Of a DNA stretch of 64,000 nucleotides, positions 46,074-55,619 are shown one piece after another. Position numbers and translations under genes: made by a program. Source of the DNA: Arachis hypogaea. Its lineage: Eukaryota > Streptophyta > Magnoliopsida > Fabales > Fabaceae. Location of the stretch: assembly GCF_003086295.3 (NCBI RefSeq), contig NC_092054.1, positions 53,489,353-53,553,352 on the forward strand, written 5' to 3'. The first letter of the stretch is position 1. Each line of letters opens with the position of its first letter. The notes under the pieces are model-generated. The model saw only the letters and a program-made list of their open reading frames with translations, had not been told where the DNA came from and searched no databases.

Positions 46074-47952
46074 TTGTTCGAGTTTGGACAACTAACGGTT
46101 CATCTTGTTGCTCAGATTAGGTAATTTTCTTTTTGTTTTATTTTCAAAAATTTTTCAAAAATATCTTTCAAAATTTTCTCCTTTGTTTTCGAAAAAATTT
46201 TTTTAAAATAAAAATGTTTTCAAAAATTTTATAATTTTATTCAAAATTTTTAAGAATGAATTCTAGTGTTTCATGAAGCATGTGAAGCCTGGCTGGCTGT
46301 AAAGCCATGTCTAAATTCTTTTGGACTAAGGCTTCCAATTTGTTATCAAGAGCAAGCTAGTTGGTGCTAATCCACCTACTACTGTTCATGATCTACCTGT
46401 TACATGCTAAAGCTTGGCTGGCTATTAAGCCATGCCTGACCCTTTGATTGGAGCTTTAGACTAAAGAGCATAAGATTCCAAGAATTCATATTAAAAATTT
46501 TGGAATCCTTATTTTTCTTTTTCAAAATGATTTTCGAAAAATTAAAAAGAAAATACAAAAAAATCATAAAATCATAAAAATAAAAAATATTTTGTGTTTC
46601 TTGTTTGAGTCTTGAGTCATGTTATAAGTTTGGTGTCAATTGCATATGCATCTTGCATTTTTCGAAAAAATCATGCATTCATAGTGTTCTTCATGATCTT
46701 CAAGTTGTTCTTGGTAAGTCTTCTTGTTTGATCTTTGCATTTGCATGTTTTGTGTCTTTTCTTGTTTTTCATATGCATTCTTGAATTCTTAGTGTCTAAG
46801 CATTAAGGAATTCTAAGTTTGGTGTCTTGCATGTTTTCCTTGCATTAAAAATTTTTCAAAAATATGTTCTTGGTGTTCATCTTGACATTCAAAGTGTTCT
46901 TGGTGTTCATCTTGACATTCATAGCATTCTTGCATGCATTCATTGTTTTAATCTAAAAATTTCATGCATTGCATCATTTTTCTTGTTTTTCTCTCTCATC
47001 ATTAAAAATTCAAAAATCAAGAAAATATCTTTCCCTTTTTCTCTCTTAAAATTTCGAAAATTAGATTTGACTTTTTCAAAAATTTTTTAAAAATCTAGTT
47101 GTTTTTATGAGTCAAATCAAATTTTCAATTTAAAAATCTCATCTTTTTCAAAATCTTTTTCAAAAATCAAATCTTTTTCAAATTTTTTAGTTATTTTCGA
47201 AAATTCCAAAAATATTTTTCAAAAATCTTTTTCTTATTTTTATATCAAATTTTCGAAAATAACAATACCAATTAATGTTTTGATTCAAAAATTTCAAGTT
47301 TGTTACTTACTTGTTAAGAAAGATTCAAACTTTAAGTTCTAGAATCATATCTTGTGATTTCTTGTGAATCAAGTCATTAATTGTGATTTTAAAAATCAAA
47401 TCTTTTTTTTTCAACAAAACTAATTTCATTCATATCTTTTCAAAAATATCTTCTTATCTTATCTTTTTCAAAAATTTGATTTTAAAAAAATATCTTTTCT
47501 AACTTCCTAACTTCTTATCTTTTCAAAATTTGTTTCAACTAACTAACTAACTTCTTGTTTGTTTCTTATCTTTTTCAAAACTACCTAACTAACTCTCTCT
47601 CTCTCTCTCTCTAATTTTCGAAAATATCTCCCTCTTTTTCAAAATTTATTTTTAATTAACTAATTATTTCAATTTTTAAATCTTAAATTTCGAAAATTAC
47701 TAACATTTTTCAAAAACTATTTTCGAAAATCACTAACTCTTTTTCAAAAATAATTTTCGAAAATTCTCCTTCTCTCTCATCTTATTCTATTTATTTATTC
47801 ATCTACTAACATCTCTTCCTCACATCACTCACCAAATTCGAACCTCCTCTTCCATCTGTGTTCGAATTTTTCTCTTCTTCTACTAACAATAAGGAACCTC
47901 TTTATTGTGACATAGAGGATTCCTCTTCTTTTCTTGTTCTCTTCTCTTTCTT
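46074..47952 (+). other. long AT-rich leader
   Basis: 1.9 kb without a credible gene. It is dense in short self-complementary words of the types TTTTCAAAAA and ATTTTCGAAAAT (for example 46141-46260 and 47020-47770), a CT repeat at 47594-47612, and two copies of TAAGTTTGGTGT (46625, 46814). Two related blocks near 46290 and 46410 share GGCTGGCT...AAGCCATG. It ends in a polypyrimidine stretch before the gag ATG. Confidence 0.7.
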
Positions 47953-49260
47953 ATGAGCAGGAACAAGGAAAAAGGTATTCTTGTTGAAGCTGATCCAGAA
48001 CCTGAAAGGACTCTGAAGAGGAAACTAAGAGAAGCTAAATTAAAACAATCCAGAGACAACCTTATTGAAAATTTTGAAAAAGTAGAGGAGATGGCAGCCG
48101 AACCCAACAACAATAATGCAAGGAGGATGCTTGGTGACTTTACTACACCTAATTCCAATTTACATGGAAGAAGCATCTCCATTCCTGCCATTGGAGCAAA
48201 CAACTTTGAGCTGAAACCTCAATTAGTTTCTCTGATGCAGCAGAACTGCAAGTTTCATGGACTTCCATCTGAAGATCCTTTTCAATTCTTAACTGAATTC
48301 TTGTAGATCTGTGATACTGTTAAGACTAATGGAGTAGATCCTGAATTCTACAGGCTCATGCTTTTCCCTTTTGCTGTAAGAGACAGAGCTAGAGTGTGGT
48401 TGGACTCTCAACCCAGAGATAGCCTGAACTCTTGGGATAAGCTGGTCACGGCTTTTTTAGCCAAGTTCTTTCCTCCTCAAAAGCTTAGTAAACTTAGAGT
48501 GGACGTTCAGACCTTCAGACAGAAAGAAGGTGAATCCCTCTATGAAGCTTGGGAGAGATACAAAGGACTGACCAAAAAGTGTCCTACTGACATGCTTTCA
48601 GAATGGACCATCCTGGATATCTTCTATGATGGTTTGTCTGAATTGGCAAAGATGTCATTGGATACTTCTGCAGGTGGATCCATTCACCTAAAGAAAACAC
48701 CTGCAGAAGCTCAAGAACTCATTGACATGGTTGCTAATAACCAGTTCATGTACACTTCTGAGAGGAATCCTGTGAGTAATGGGACGCCTATGAAGAAGGG
48801 AGTTCTTGAAATTGATACTCTGAATGCCATATTGGCTCAGAATAAAATATTGACTCAGCAAGTCAATATGATTTCCCAGAGTCTGAATGGAATGCAAGCT
48901 GCATCCAACAATACTCAAGAGGCATCTTCTGAAGAAGAAGCTTATGATCCTGAGAACCCTGCAATAGCAGAGGTGAATTACTTAGGTAAACCTTATGGAA
49001 ACACCTATAACTCATCATGGAGAAATCATCCAAATTTCTCATGGAAGGATCAAAAGCCTCAACAAAGCTTTAATAATGGTGGAAGAAACAGGTTTAGCAA
49101 TAGCAAGCCTTTTCCATCATCCACTCAGCAACAGACAGAGAATTCTGAGCAGAATCTATCTAGCTTAGCAAACTTAGTCTCTGATCTATCTAAGGCCACT
49201 GTGAGTTTCATGAATGAAACAAGGTCTTCCATTAGAAATTTGGAAGCACAAGTGGGCTAG
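47953..49260 (+). pseudogene. Athila-like gag, one internal amber codon
   Basis: Starts MSRNKEKGILVEADPEPERT; the ATG fits the end of the leader. The gag core includes NNFELKPQLVSLMQQNCKFH, then a TAG at 48304-48306 where the related element has Gln (FLQICDT), then LMLFPFAVRDRARVWLDSQP, FLAKFFPPQKLSKLR and QTFRQKEGESLYEAWERYKG. A second TAG at 49258-49260 corresponds to a Gln codon (CAG) in the copy at 9672-11505. Apart from these two codons the frame runs on into the protease. Gag forms the particle and binds the element RNA. Confidence 0.9.
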
Positions 49261-50283
49261 CTGAGTAAAAGGATCACTGAAATCCCTCCTAGTACTCTTC
49301 CAAGCAATACAGAAGAGAATCCAAAAGGAGAGTGCAAGGCCATTGACATAAGCATCATGGCCGAACCTGTAAGGGAAGGAGAGGACGTGAATCCCAAGGA
49401 GGAAGACCTCCTGGGATGTCCAGTGATCAATAAGGAGTTTCCCTCTAAGGAACCAAAGGAATCTGAGGCTCATCTAGAGATCATAGAGATTCCATTAAAC
49501 CTCCTTATGCCATTCATGAGCTCTGATGAGTATTCCTCTTCTGAAGAGAATGAGGATGTTACTGAAGAGCAAGCTGCCAAGTTCCTTGGTGCAATCATGA
49601 AGCTAAATGCCAAATTATTTGGTATTGAGACTTGGGAAGATGAACCTCCCTTGTTCACCAATGAACTAAGTAATCAGGATCAACTGACACTACCTCAGAA
49701 GAGACAGGATCTTGAAAAGTTCATAATACCTTGTACCATAGGCACCATGATCTTTAATGCTCTGTGTGATCTTGGTTCAGGGATAAACCTCATGCCCCTC
49801 TCTGTAATAGAGAAACTGGGAATCTATGGGGTGCAAGCTGCTAAAATCTCGTTAAAGATGGCAGATAATTCCAGAAAACAGGCTTATGGACAAGTAGAGG
49901 ACGTGTTAGTAAAGGTTGAAGGCCTTTACATCCCTGCTGATTTCATAGTCTTAGATACTGGGAAGGAAGAGGATGAATCCATCATCCTAGGAAGACCTTT
50001 TCTAGCCACAGCAAGAGCTGTGATTGATGTGGACAGAGGAGAATTGATCCTTCAATTGAATAAGGACAACCTTGTGTTTACAACTCAAGGATCTCTCTCC
50101 GCATCCATGGAGAGGAAGCAGAAAAAGCTTCTCTCAAAGCAGAGTCAAACAAAGCCCCCACAGTCAAACTCTAAGTTTGGTGTTGGGAGGCCACAACCAA
50201 ACTCTAAGTTTGGTGTTGAACCCCCATATCCAAACTCTAAGTTTGGTGTTGGGAGGTCTCAACAAAGCTCTGCACATCTGTGA
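49261..50283 (+). CDS. aspartic protease and C-terminal repeat tail of the gag-protease ORF
   Basis: Open from just after the amber codon. The protease core has IPCTIGTMIFNALCDLGSG and IILGRPFLATARAVIDVDRG. The active site DLGSG differs from DLGAS in the RT-containing relative and is shared with the other copy (9672), so it is a family trait; whether it is active is unclear. The tail is Lys/Gln-rich with three NSKFGV repeats encoded by TAAGTTTGGTGTTG words at 50172, 50205 and 50238. The ORF stops at 50283, and nothing resembling RT follows. Confidence 0.85.
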   Translation: MSKRITEIPPSTLPSNTEENPKGECKAIDISIMAEPVREGEDVNPKEEDLLGCPVINKEFPSKEPKESEAHLEIIEIPLNLLMPFMSSDEYSSSEENEDVTEEQAAKFLGAIMKLNAKLFGIETWEDEPPLFTNELSNQDQLTLPQKRQDLEKFIIPCTIGTMIFNALCDLGSGINLMPLSVIEKLGIYGVQAAKISLKMADNSRKQAYGQVEDVLVKVEGLYIPADFIVLDTGKEEDESIILGRPFLATARAVIDVDRGELILQLNKDNLVFTTQGSLSASMERKQKKLLSKQSQTKPPQSNSKFGVGRPQPNSKFGVEPPYPNSKFGVGRSQQSSAHL

Positions 50284-50487
50284 GGCTCCATGAGAGCCCA
50301 CTGTCAAGCTATTGACATTAAAGAAGCGCTTGTTGGGAGGCAACCCAATGTTTATTTATCTAATTTTATTTTTGTTTTTCATGTTTTCTTAGGTTCATGA
50401 TCATGTGGAGTTACAAAATAAACTAAAAATTTAGAAACAGAATCAAAAACAGCGGAAGAAAAATCACACCCTGGAGGAAGCACCTGC

Positions 50488-50660
50488 CTGGCGTTCAACG
50501 CCAGAACAGAGCATGGTTCTGGCGCTGAACGCCCAAAATGGGCAGTATCTGGGCAATGAACGCCCAGAACAAGCATGGTTCTGGCGTTTAACGCCAGAAA
50601 TGGGCAACAAATGGGCGCTGAACGCCCAAAATGGGCACCAACCTGGCGCTGAACGCCCAG
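50488..50660 (+). repeat. 31-bp-phased palindromic word array downstream of gag-protease
   Basis: Six units begin at 50488, 50519, 50549, 50581, about 50612 and 50643. The first and fourth are full palindromes (CTGGCGTTCAACGCCAG and CTGGCGTTTAACGCCAG); the others are GGGC(G/A)-type variants. The array is in the same place as 9289-9468 in the sister copy. Confidence 0.9.
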
Positions 50661-50898
50661 AGTTGTGTGCAAAGGCATTTTGCATGCCTAAATTGGTGCA
50701 GGGATGTAAATGCCTTGACACCTCAAGATCTGTGGACCTCACAGGATCATCTCAGGATCTGTGGACCCCACAGGATCCCCACCTTCCTTCCTCATAATCC
50801 TAGTTTTTTTTCCACATCTTCTTCTTCATCTATTCCTTCTTCTTTTGCTCGAGGGCGAGCAACATTCTAAGTTTGGTGTGGTAAAACAATTATGTAAA

Positions 50899-50949
50899 GG
50901 ATCTATAGCTCAGTGGTAGAACATGTGGCTGCAAATCAAGAGATCCCTG
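50899..50949 (+). ncRNA. tRNA-Cys-like 5' half (pseudo-tRNA fragment)
   Basis: GGATCTATAGCTCAGTGGTA opens a stretch that resembles plant tRNA-Cys(GCA) through acceptor 5' strand, D arm (A-box-like TAGCTCAGTGGT at 50906-50917) and anticodon arm, with GCA at 50931-50933 in GGCTGCAAATCAAG. Differences from the remembered tRNA are mostly G-to-A and C-to-T. The T arm and 3' acceptor strand are absent: after AGAGATCCC the sequence is ORF2 coding sequence. It is not a functional tRNA gene. Confidence 0.65.
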
Positions 50950-51114
50950 AGATACCTCAGGGGATGCACTTCCCTCCACATAGTTATTGGAAGCAACTGA
51001 GAATAGAAATACCAAAAATCACTAGGAATCAAGCCACAAAGGCAAGAAAGAGACATAGAAGAGCTCAAGAACATCATTGGTTCCTCAAGAAGGAAACGCC
51101 ATCATCACTAAGGT
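50941..51114 (+). pseudogene. ORF2 remnant (C-terminal tail only)
   Basis: EIPEIPQGMHFPPHSYWKQ corresponds to EIPEMPQMHFPPQNYWEQ at about residues 309-326 of the intact ORF2 at 7674-8768. Everything from the ORF2 start to that point is gone, and the tRNA-like piece sits at the junction. The downstream coiled-coil part is also shortened, rejoining the sister sequence at AGAGACATAGAAGAGCTCAA. The leader before the deletion retains TAAGTTTGGTGTGG (50868). Confidence 0.8.
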
Positions 51115-52266
51115 GGACTGATTCCTTGTTCTTACTTTCTCTGTTTTTCGTTTTCTCTATGTTATGTGCTTATCTATGTTTGTGTCTTCATTACATGATC
51201 ATTAGTAGTTAGTAACTTTGTCTTAAAGTTATGAATGTCCTATGAATCCATCACCTCTCTTAAATGAAAAATGTTTTAATTCAAAAGAACAAGAAGTACA
51301 TGAGTTTCGAATTTATCCTTGAACTTAGTTTAATTATATTGATGTGGTGACAATGCTTCTTGTTTTCTGAATGAATGCTTGAACAGTGCATATGTCTTTT
51401 GAAGTTGTTGTTTAAGAATGTTAAATATGTTGGCTCTTGAAAGAATGATGATAAGGAGACATGTTATTTGATAATCTGAAAAATCATAAAAATGATTCTT
51501 GAAGCAAGAAAAAGCAGCAAAGAACAAAGCTTGCAGAAAAAAAAAAAAGAAAAAAAATATAGGCGAAAAAAAAAAAGAAGAGAAAAAGCAAGCAGAAAAA
51601 GCCAAAAGCTCTTAAAACCAAGAGGCAAGAGCAAAAAGCCAATAACCCTTAAAATCAAAAGGCAAGGGTAAATAAAAAGGATCCCAAGGCTTTGAGCATC
51701 AGTGGATAGGAGGGCCTAAAGGAATAAAATCCTGGCCTAAGCGGCTAAACCAAGCTGTCCCTAACCATGTGCTTGTGGCGTGTAGGTGTCAAGTGAAAAC
51801 TTGAGACTGAGCGGTTAAAGTCAAGGTCCAAAGCAAAAAAAGAGTGTGCTTAAGAACCCTGGACACCTCTAATTGGGGAGTTTAGCAAAGCTGAGTCACA
51901 ATCTGAAAAGGTTCACTCAATTATGTGTCTGTGGCATTTATGTATCCGGTGGTAATACTGGAAAACAAAGTGCTTAGGGCCACGGCCAAGACTCATAAAA
52001 TAGCTGTGTTCAAGAATCATCATACTGAACTAGGAGAATCAATAACACTATCTGAACTCTGAGTTCCTATAGAAGCCAATCATTCTGAACTTCAATGGAT
52101 AAAGTGAGATGCCAAAACTATTCAAGAGGCAAAAAGCTACAAGTCCCGCTCATCTGATTGGAGCTATGTTTCATTGATAGTTTGGAATTTATAGTATATT
52201 CTCTTCTTTTTATCCTATTTGATTTTCAGTTGCTTGGGGACAAGCAACAATTTAAGTTTGGTGTTG
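51115..52266 (+). other. conserved noncoding 3' module
   Basis: No gene. Matches 6466-7673 (opposite strand) nearly end to end and, in its core, 54350-55110. It includes an A-rich tract at 51537-51600 and ends TTTAAGTTTGGTGTTG against the LTR. There is no polypurine tract at the LTR border. Confidence 0.75.
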
Positions 52267-54008
52267 TGATGAGCGGATAATTTATACGCTTTTTGACATT
52301 GTTTTTAGTATGTTTTTAGTAGAATCTAGTTACTTTTAGGGATGTTTTCATTAGCTTTTATGTTAAATTCACATTTTTGGACTTTACTATGAGTTTGTGT
52401 GTTTTTATGTGATTTCAGGTATTTTCTGACTGAAATTGAGGGACTTGAGCAAAAATCAGATTCAGAGGTTGAAGAAGGACTGCTGATGCTGTTGGATTCT
52501 GACCTCCCTGTACTCAAAGTAGATTTTCTTGAGCTACAGAACTCGAAATGGCGCGCTTCTAATTGCATTGGAAAGTAGACATCCAGGGCTTTCCAGAAAT
52601 ATATAATAGTCCATACTTTGCCCAAGTTTAGACGACGCAAACTGGCGTTCAACGCCAGTTCTCTGCCCAATTCTGGCGTCCAGCGCCAGAAACAAGTTGC
52701 AAAGTGGAGTTCAACGCCCAAACTGGCACCAAAACCTGCGTTCAACTCCAGGAATGACCTCTACACGTGTAACACTCAAGCTCAGCCCAAGCACACACCA
52801 AGTGGGCCCCGGAAGTGGATTTATGCATCAATTACTTACTTCTGTAAACCCTAGTAGCTAGTTTATTATAAATAGGACCTTTTACTATTGTATTAGACAT
52901 CTTTGGACGCCTGGTTCTTAGATCAGAGGGGCTGGCCATTCGGCCATGCCTGGACCTTTCACTTATGTATTTTCAACGGTAGAGCTTCTACACTCCATAG
53001 ATTAAGGTGTGGAGCTCTGCTGTTCTTCAAAGATTAATGCAAAGTACTACTGTTTTCTATTCAATTCAACTTATTCCACTTCTAAGATATTCATTCGAAC
53101 TTCAACCTGAATGTGATGAACGTGACAATCATCATCATTCCCTATGAACGCGTGCCTGACAACCACTCCCGTTCTACCTTCGATTGAACGAGTATCTCTT
53201 AGATTACTAATACAGGGGATCGAGTCCGAGATATTGGGATCTTCGTGGTATAAGCTAGATTGATGGCGGCATTCATGAGAATCCAGAAAGTCTAAACCTT
53301 GTCCGTGGTATTCCGAGTAGGATTCTGGGATTGAATGACTGTGACGAGCTTCAAACTCGCGAGTGTTGGGCGTAGTGACAGACGCAAAAGGATAGTAAAT
53401 CCTATTCCAGTATGATCGAGAACCTCCAAGATGATTAGCCATGCAGTGACAGCGCATCAGACCATTTTCACAGAGAGGAATAGGATGCAACCAACGACAA
53501 GGGTGATGCCTCCAGACGATTAGCCGTGCTGTGACAGAGCATTTGGACCATTTTCCCGAGAGAGATCGAAAGTAGCCATTGGCACCGGTGACATCCTTAC
53601 ATAAAGCCAGCCATAGAAAGGAGTAAGATTTATTGGATGAAGACAGCAGGAAAGCAGAGGTTCAGAGGAACGAATGCATCTCCATACGCTTATCTGAAAT
53701 TCTCACCAATGAGTTACATAAGTATTTCTATCCTTATTTTATTAATTAATTTCGAAAACCCCATTACTATTTTATATCCGCCTGACTGAGATTTACAAGG
53801 TGACCATAGCTTACTTCATACCAACAATCTCCGTGGGATTCGACCCTTACTCACGTAAGGTATTACTTGGACGACCCAGTGCACTTGCTGGTTAGTTGTG
53901 CGAAGTTGTGAACCATGGTATTGACATCGTGTTTTTGGTGCCATTGCCAGGGAAAGAAAGAGCAATGAATTTTACATAATCAAAGTGTAATCACAATTTC
54001 GTCCACCA
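52267..54008 (+). repeat. 3' LTR of the gag-protease-only element
   Basis: 1742 bp, opening TGATGAGCGG and ending TTTCGTCCACCA before the CGTCC duplication. It carries the phased words (52642-52752), the TATA box (52867-52874) and the 85-bp duplication, as in the 5' LTR. Confidence 0.95.
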
Positions 54009-54013
54009 CGTCC

Positions 54014-54222
54014 GCGTCGGCATTTGCTGGTCATCTCCTTGGCTTCTTCTCTTTCTCTGCAGAAACTCCATCAAATTCCGCCAAATGCTACCTAAAATAA
54101 ACAGTATTGTACAAAACTTAAAATAGCATCCATAGTGGCTAAAATATAATTAATTCTTAATTAAAATCAACAAATTAGATGCAAATTCACTAGAAAAAGA
54201 TAGACAAGATGCTCACGCATCA
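54014..54222 (-). repeat. 3' LTR of the larger Athila-like element, right piece
   Basis: Continues from 44307 after removal of the inner element and ends ATGCTCACGCATCA, as at 63532. Confidence 0.95.
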
Positions 54223-55365
54223 CAACACCAAACATAAACTGTTGCTTGTCCTCAAGCAACCAAAACTAATATAAGCTTAGGATGTGAATTTGCATGAGAA
54301 TGAGAGTTCGATTAAGCTCATGTCTCTTCTTATAGTGGGGTTTACAACTGCAATCCTGAATAGTTTTGGCATCTCACTTTATCCTTTGAAGTTCAGAATG
54401 ATTGTCATCCATTGGAACTCAGAATTCAGATAGTGTTATTGACTCTCCTAGTTCAGTATGTTGATTCTTGAACACAACTACTTTATGAGTCTTGGCTGTG
54501 ACCCTAAGCATTTTGTTTTCCAGTATTACCACCGGATACATAAATGCCACAGACACATAGGTGGGTGAACCTTTTCAGATTGTGACTCAGCTTTGCTAGA
54601 GTCCCCAGTTAGAGGTGCCCAGAGTTCTTAAGCACACTCTTTTTGCTTTGGACCACGACTTTAACCGCTCAGTCTCAAGCTTTTCACTTGACACCTTCAC
54701 GCCACAAGCACATGGTTAGGGACAGCTTGATTTAGCTGCTTAGGCCAGGATTTTATTCCTTTGGGCCCTCCTATCCATTAATGCTCAAAGCCTTGGATCC
54801 TTTTTACCCTTTGCCTTTTAGTTTAAAGGATTATTGGCTTTTTCTCTGCTTGCTTTTTCTTTTTCTCTTTTTTTTTGTCTTTATTTTTTTTAATATATAT
54901 ATATATATATTTTGCAAGCTTTGTGTTTTTCACTGCTTTTTCTTGCTTCAAGAATCAATTTTATGATTTTTCAGATTATCAATAACATTTTTTTTCATCA
55001 TTCTTTCAAGAGCCAACAATTTTAACATTCATAAACTTTACTATCAAAAATATGCACTGTTCATGTCATGCATTCAGAATCACAGAAAATACCACCACAT
55101 TTAAGTAAATAAGACTATTCTTCAATATAGACCCACTTTCTCATACAATATATCACTCCTGTATTTTTGATTTGAAATTAAGCTCAGTGAGTAATACATG
55201 AGACATTTTTTTTTCAGAATTAAAGCAATAGGGAGAACTAAACTAGTCCTAGGATTCTAACTAATAAAGGATCATGCAACAAACAAAGAAAAATAGCAGA
55301 AAATCGGAACATAACATAGACAAAGAGGGGAGGAATAAAAAATGAAAGGAACTCAACCACCTTAG
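54223..55365 (-). other. conserved noncoding 3' module of the larger Athila-like element
   Basis: No gene. The 54350-55110 core matches the modules at 6466-7673 and 51115-52266. The LTR-proximal word is CAACACCAAACATA (54223-54236), the reverse complement of a TAAGTTTGGTGTTG variant. A TA run lies at 54890-54910. Confidence 0.75.
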
Positions 55366-55437
55366 TTATCCTAGCAGTCGTTTATTCTTCAGGTTGTGCT
55401 CCTCAGTGAAGATGATTTGCCTCCCTTTTGGTGCCAT
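55366..55437 (-). pseudogene. ORF2 start remnant
   Basis: MAPKGRQIIFTEEHNLKNKR and a few more residues, then TAA. Position and the MAPK opening match the ORF2 start at 8768, and a TAAGTTCGGTGTTG leader lies upstream (about 55470). The rest of ORF2 is absent. Confidence 0.5.
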
Positions 55438-55619
55438 AGGAATAAACAGAAAACTTCTAAGCGAAGCGTCAACACCGAACTTAAAAGTTTGCTTGTCCTC
55501 AAATAAAGAAGGACTGAAAATAAAAATAAATAGTGAGAGGAAAGAAGAATATACAGGTGAAAAACAAGAGAGAATTTGGATTGGGAAAAAAGAAAGATAA
55601 GATAATTGGCAAATCAGGG

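Larger units (their letters stand above)
44308..54008 (+). mobile_element. gag-protease-only Athila-like element, complete with both LTRs
   Basis: 9701 bp, flanked by CGTCC (44303-44307, 54009-54013), inserted in the 3' LTR of the larger Athila-like element. Order: LTR, tRNA-Asp primer site, long leader, gag, protease, 31-bp word array, ORF2 remnant with a tRNA-like piece, noncoding module, LTR. There is no RT, RNase H or integrase, so it must depend on another element. The LTRs are both 1742 bp and differ at about 20 positions by eye, fewer per base than the host element's LTRs, as nesting requires. Confidence 0.95.

Noticed and set aside
47883..48203. Minus-strand ORF opposite the gag start
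   Set aside because: Shadow frame of the gag coding sequence.
50488..50660. CRISPR array
   Set aside because: Regular 31-bp repeats in a palindromic pattern, but there are no constant repeat/variable spacer units and no cas genes, and the context is a plant retrotransposon.
50899..50949. Functional tRNA-Cys gene
   Set aside because: Only the 5' half is tRNA-like; the T arm with its B box and the 3' acceptor strand are missing.
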